NCBI GenBank assembly: GCA_029260115.1
Contig: JAJDDW010000120.1
Span: 1 to 48,020, forward strand
Direction of reading: 5' to 3'
DNA: 48,020 nucleotides
DNA from: Phycisphaerae bacterium
GTDB taxonomy: Bacteria > Planctomycetota > Phycisphaerae > UBA1845
Shown here: positions 45,574-48,020 of the stretch, piece after piece
Layout of the letters: every line of letters starts with the position of its first letter
How positions within the stretch are numbered: position 1 is the stretch's first letter
Translations under genes and position numbers: made by a program
Notes under the pieces: generated by a model
Database searches by the model: none
Seen by the model: only the letters and a program-made list of their open reading frames with translations
Told to the model about the DNA's origin: nothing

Positions 45574-47991
45574 CTATGGATTAGTACAATCTGGCTCACA
45601 GGTACCTGTCGAGCACATTTGTCCAAATTCGTAGGCATCACCTGAGAAGGCCAATACGATAGCTAGAATATCATTCGCAGCCAGGATACGGTTGGGGATG
45701 CTCGGCACCACATCAAGCCTTGCTATCGAGGCCGCCGTAGGAGTAAGCAGGAATCCTTGAACACTAGCTACGACGTCTATGGCGTTAACCAAGCCGTCAG
45801 GGCCTGTCCAAGCATCATCGACAAAAGCGCCAACAACATCACCGAATTCTCGTGGCGAAGGTACATCGGTTGTTGATACCAGTAGCGGCGCCGAAAAGTC
45901 TACGTCATCAAGCGTATTCTCAACGGAGTACGTATTGCCAGGAGCAATGATACAACCACCAATATGTAATACCTGCGTACTCCAGGCGCAAAACTCTGGC
46001 GCAGCGACCAAGGTACTATACACGCCTTGTGAGCCGAGGTCCTGGGAAACGCAGCTCACATAGGCCGTATCTGTACTATTGGCACGTGTCACGCGAATCG
46101 CGATAGATTGGCCGCCATTGGTGCTTGGGTTGATAGAAATGTATCGATCTTTGGAGTCAGCATGGGAAGGCATGACCACGCCTGCTGCGATCAATTGATC
46201 CGTAGGCGCGGGTGCCATGGCGGTGACAGAGCCGACAGCCCCCGGACGGAACAAGCCGATTGTAGAAATTTTTTGATCAGACGGGACATTAGCATCAAAT
46301 CTAAAATTGTACATGGTCCCCCAGCGAAGCGCATTCGCGTTGGGATCAACACTAAAGTCATCCGTAGACCATGTGATGGCATCGTCGGTCACTTGCACCT
46401 GCCATGGTATTTGCGCATACGGTTCGCCGCTGTGATAAGCCACGTCATGGAACCCAATATTCGTCAGAATTATTCCTGGAAAAATGGGAACAGAAAAAGA
46501 TTGCCCCGACTGATGGGAATTCAGATTATGCAACGCATATTCATAATGCCATGTCCCGTTGCCCAAATCCGTCACACGCGCCCCAAGGGTAAAATACCCT
46601 TCAGATGGAACAAGTAGGCTGGTAATCTGGACCTGGGGGTCGATAGCTTTCCACGCGTGAATCGCGGGCAATCTCCTGACGGTGTCCTCCCCGGAAAAAC
46701 TTATATTATAACCACCACCCGATGGTGCGACGACGATCTTACGATATGAGGCATTGTTCGACCCGTTTTTACCCGTTGCATCATCAGGCGTTACATACTG
46801 ACCCTCCACAAAATACTGGGCGCCCACATTCATCGCTAACGACAAGTTGTCATTATCGACCTGTAAACGCCGACTTAAGAGTGAATCCACTGGCGCACCA
46901 CCATAAGGAAACGGGTAGGCCCCTGTAAGTGCATTCACCTCAGAACGAGGCCCCAAATTACCTTGCTGGCCATTGAGGCCAGCTGAATATGGATCAGAGC
47001 ACCCTGGGCCTAGGTGCTCGCCTGAAGGGTCGCCGTTGCATTGTCCCCCAGAGCAAAGATTTTCAGATAACGCAAAAAATCCGTGTTTGAGCCAGCTCAT
47101 ACCAATTTGCTCAAACTGCCCCCCTCTGTAGCGGTACATGTTTTGGCCGATGACGGGGTGCTGATTGATGTTAAAAAACCAATTCAAAGGAGCGGTTCCA
47201 ATGTTACAGGAAACAGTCCCCACTGAAAAAGCAGATTTGTTCCCATCTACACCGTAACTATTGAGCTGGTGAAGATCCCCAACAATTACATCTGGAGAAG
47301 GCGCCAAACTTTGATTCGCCAATTGGCCATTCGGATCATACGTTTGTGTAATGCTGTCTATTCCTAAGTCCGCAGTTTCAACTTCAAGGTCACGCAGCTC
47401 AGGAGACAAAAGAAGATGACCGACAACAATCTCCGATAAATCCTGAATGCCCAGACGCGAAGCTGCCGACGGCGTCAGTGAAATGTCACCATACAACAAC
47501 TGTTCACCGAAACGATTGTTGTACCAAGTCGCATCAGACAGCACGAAGGTAGCGCCATCTACCTGGTTGCGTACTGCAGAATGAAGCCATACTGCGCCGT
47601 CATTTCCGTAAGTCAGTCCTATAGCCGACACTATTTCACGTATGCCATCACGCTCTAATACGATCGCCCCCGAAGCTGACGTGAGTAACGCCTGGGCGGT
47701 GTTTGGGCTGGCCTCTAAGTTACCCGGGCCAATCACGTCAAAACTAAACTCAAGCATGTTTTCATGGTTGGCGACATCAAATCCCCCCACCGGAGTAATC
47801 TCAATCCCCATCTTCCAAAGTTTAACTTCGTCGAATGCCAAGGATAACGTGCCCGAAGCGATCGGCGCAGGTGGGTATGGGCGGTGGCTAATTTCGAGCA
47901 GTTTAGGCTCCATAGCGTTTGCTAAAGAAGCGAAACTGCAAATGAGTACCAACATCATGTGTGCATGTGACAAGTTAACTAATCGGCTCAT
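45574..47991 (-). CDS. Secreted protein of unknown function, 805 residues
   Basis: GGAGG precedes ATG 47991 by 10 bases; signal peptide to about residue 26 (CSFASLANA). The N-terminal ~250 residues are beta-rich and speak of all-beta repeats. The middle contains a Cys-poor domain with LHQLNSYG, NWFFNINQHPVIGQNMYRY and SWLKHGFFAL, recurrent in planctomycete secreted proteins of unknown function (moderate recall). Residues ~615-805 match the C-terminal module of the protease at 42630 (SKDRY(I/V)S, then DVV...WTGPDGLVNAIDVVASV and NDILAIVLAF). No membrane anchor. Likely extracellular. Confidence 0.82.
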   Translation of the reverse strand: MSRLVNLSHAHMMLVLICSFASLANAMEPKLLEISHRPYPPAPIASGTLSLAFDEVKLWKMGIEITPVGGFDVANHENMLEFSFDVIGPGNLEASPNTAQALLTSASGAIVLERDGIREIVSAIGLTYGNDGAVWLHSAVRNQVDGATFVLSDATWYNNRFGEQLLYGDISLTPSAASRLGIQDLSEIVVGHLLLSPELRDLEVETADLGIDSITQTYDPNGQLANQSLAPSPDVIVGDLHQLNSYGVDGNKSAFSVGTVSCNIGTAPLNWFFNINQHPVIGQNMYRYRGGQFEQIGMSWLKHGFFALSENLCSGGQCNGDPSGEHLGPGCSDPYSAGLNGQQGNLGPRSEVNALTGAYPFPYGGAPVDSLLSRRLQVDNDNLSLAMNVGAQYFVEGQYVTPDDATGKNGSNNASYRKIVVAPSGGGYNISFSGEDTVRRLPAIHAWKAIDPQVQITSLLVPSEGYFTLGARVTDLGNGTWHYEYALHNLNSHQSGQSFSVPIFPGIILTNIGFHDVAYHSGEPYAQIPWQVQVTDDAITWSTDDFSVDPNANALRWGTMYNFRFDANVPSDQKISTIGLFRPGAVGSVTAMAPAPTDQLIAAGVVMPSHADSKDRYISINPSTNGGQSIAIRVTRANSTDTAYVSCVSQDLGSQGVYSTLVAAPEFCAWSTQVLHIGGCIIAPGNTYSVENTLDDVDFSAPLLVSTTDVPSPREFGDVVGAFVDDAWTGPDGLVNAIDVVASVQGFLLTPTAASIARLDVVPSIPNRILAANDILAIVLAFSGDAYEFGQMCSTGTCEPDCTNP

Positions 47992-48020
47992 AACCCTATA
48001 ACCTCCGCTCGGTCTACAAA

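Overview
The window comes from a planctomycete, probably outside the well-known anammox genera. The 16S rRNA gene carries, at 7171-7188, the exact complement of the planctomycete-type EUB338-II probe target (probe recalled from memory). That gene stands alone, with its own terminator and no 23S or 5S behind it, as is common in this phylum. Very large secreted proteins with Cys-rich 'GACC' modules, thrombospondin-3 repeats, a GEVED-like domain and an IPTL-CTERM tail point the same way. I see no anammox-type 16S target and no hydrazine genes.

Layout. 1-1740: a metallophosphoesterase and a Ser/Thr kinase, overlapping by ATGA. 1741-5640: a repeat-rich accessory stretch with a zinc-ribbon/membrane protein split by an in-frame stop, a gene bracketed by a 117-bp direct repeat, a secreted VOC protein and an AAC(6')-Ib-like acetyltransferase. 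5830-7861: the 16S unit. 8099-11562: a TetA-like transporter, a small zinc-ribbon protein and a GT39-type glycosyltransferase. 11892-17821: a ribosomal protein S1 homologue, then a fatty-acid/polyketide-like set (dehydratase, ACP, dehydratase, ketosynthase-like protein lacking its catalytic residues, intact ketosynthase). 18005-23429: a coiled-coil membrane protein, then dnaG-rpoD with a near-consensus promoter and a terminator. 23649-23744: selenocysteine tRNA. 23825-25741: three decayed transposase fragments.

25777-36057 is the centrepiece: a single minus-strand operon, transcribed as Rrf2 regulator, lipoprotein di-haem cytochrome c fused to a haem-b gamma subunit, Tat-exported molybdopterin catalytic subunit, 116-aa protein, four-cluster iron-sulfur subunit, TorD-type chaperone, 262-aa unknown protein, MoaA. 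The catalytic and iron-sulfur subunits look like the nitrite oxidoreductase (NXR) clade of type II DMSO reductases. The complex would oxidise nitrite or reduce nitrate (or a related oxyanion) on the periplasmic side, passing electrons through the iron-sulfur subunit to the b haem and the two c haems. The operon starts from a strong promoter overlapping a palindromic AT-rich operator candidate and is bracketed by insertion-sequence relics.

36594-47991: three secreted proteins on the minus strand (a 1702-aa IPTL-CTERM protein, a trypsin-like protease and an 805-aa unknown protein) that share modules with one another, plus an IS21-type relic. Similarity statements are from pattern recognition and memory of families; no database search was run.
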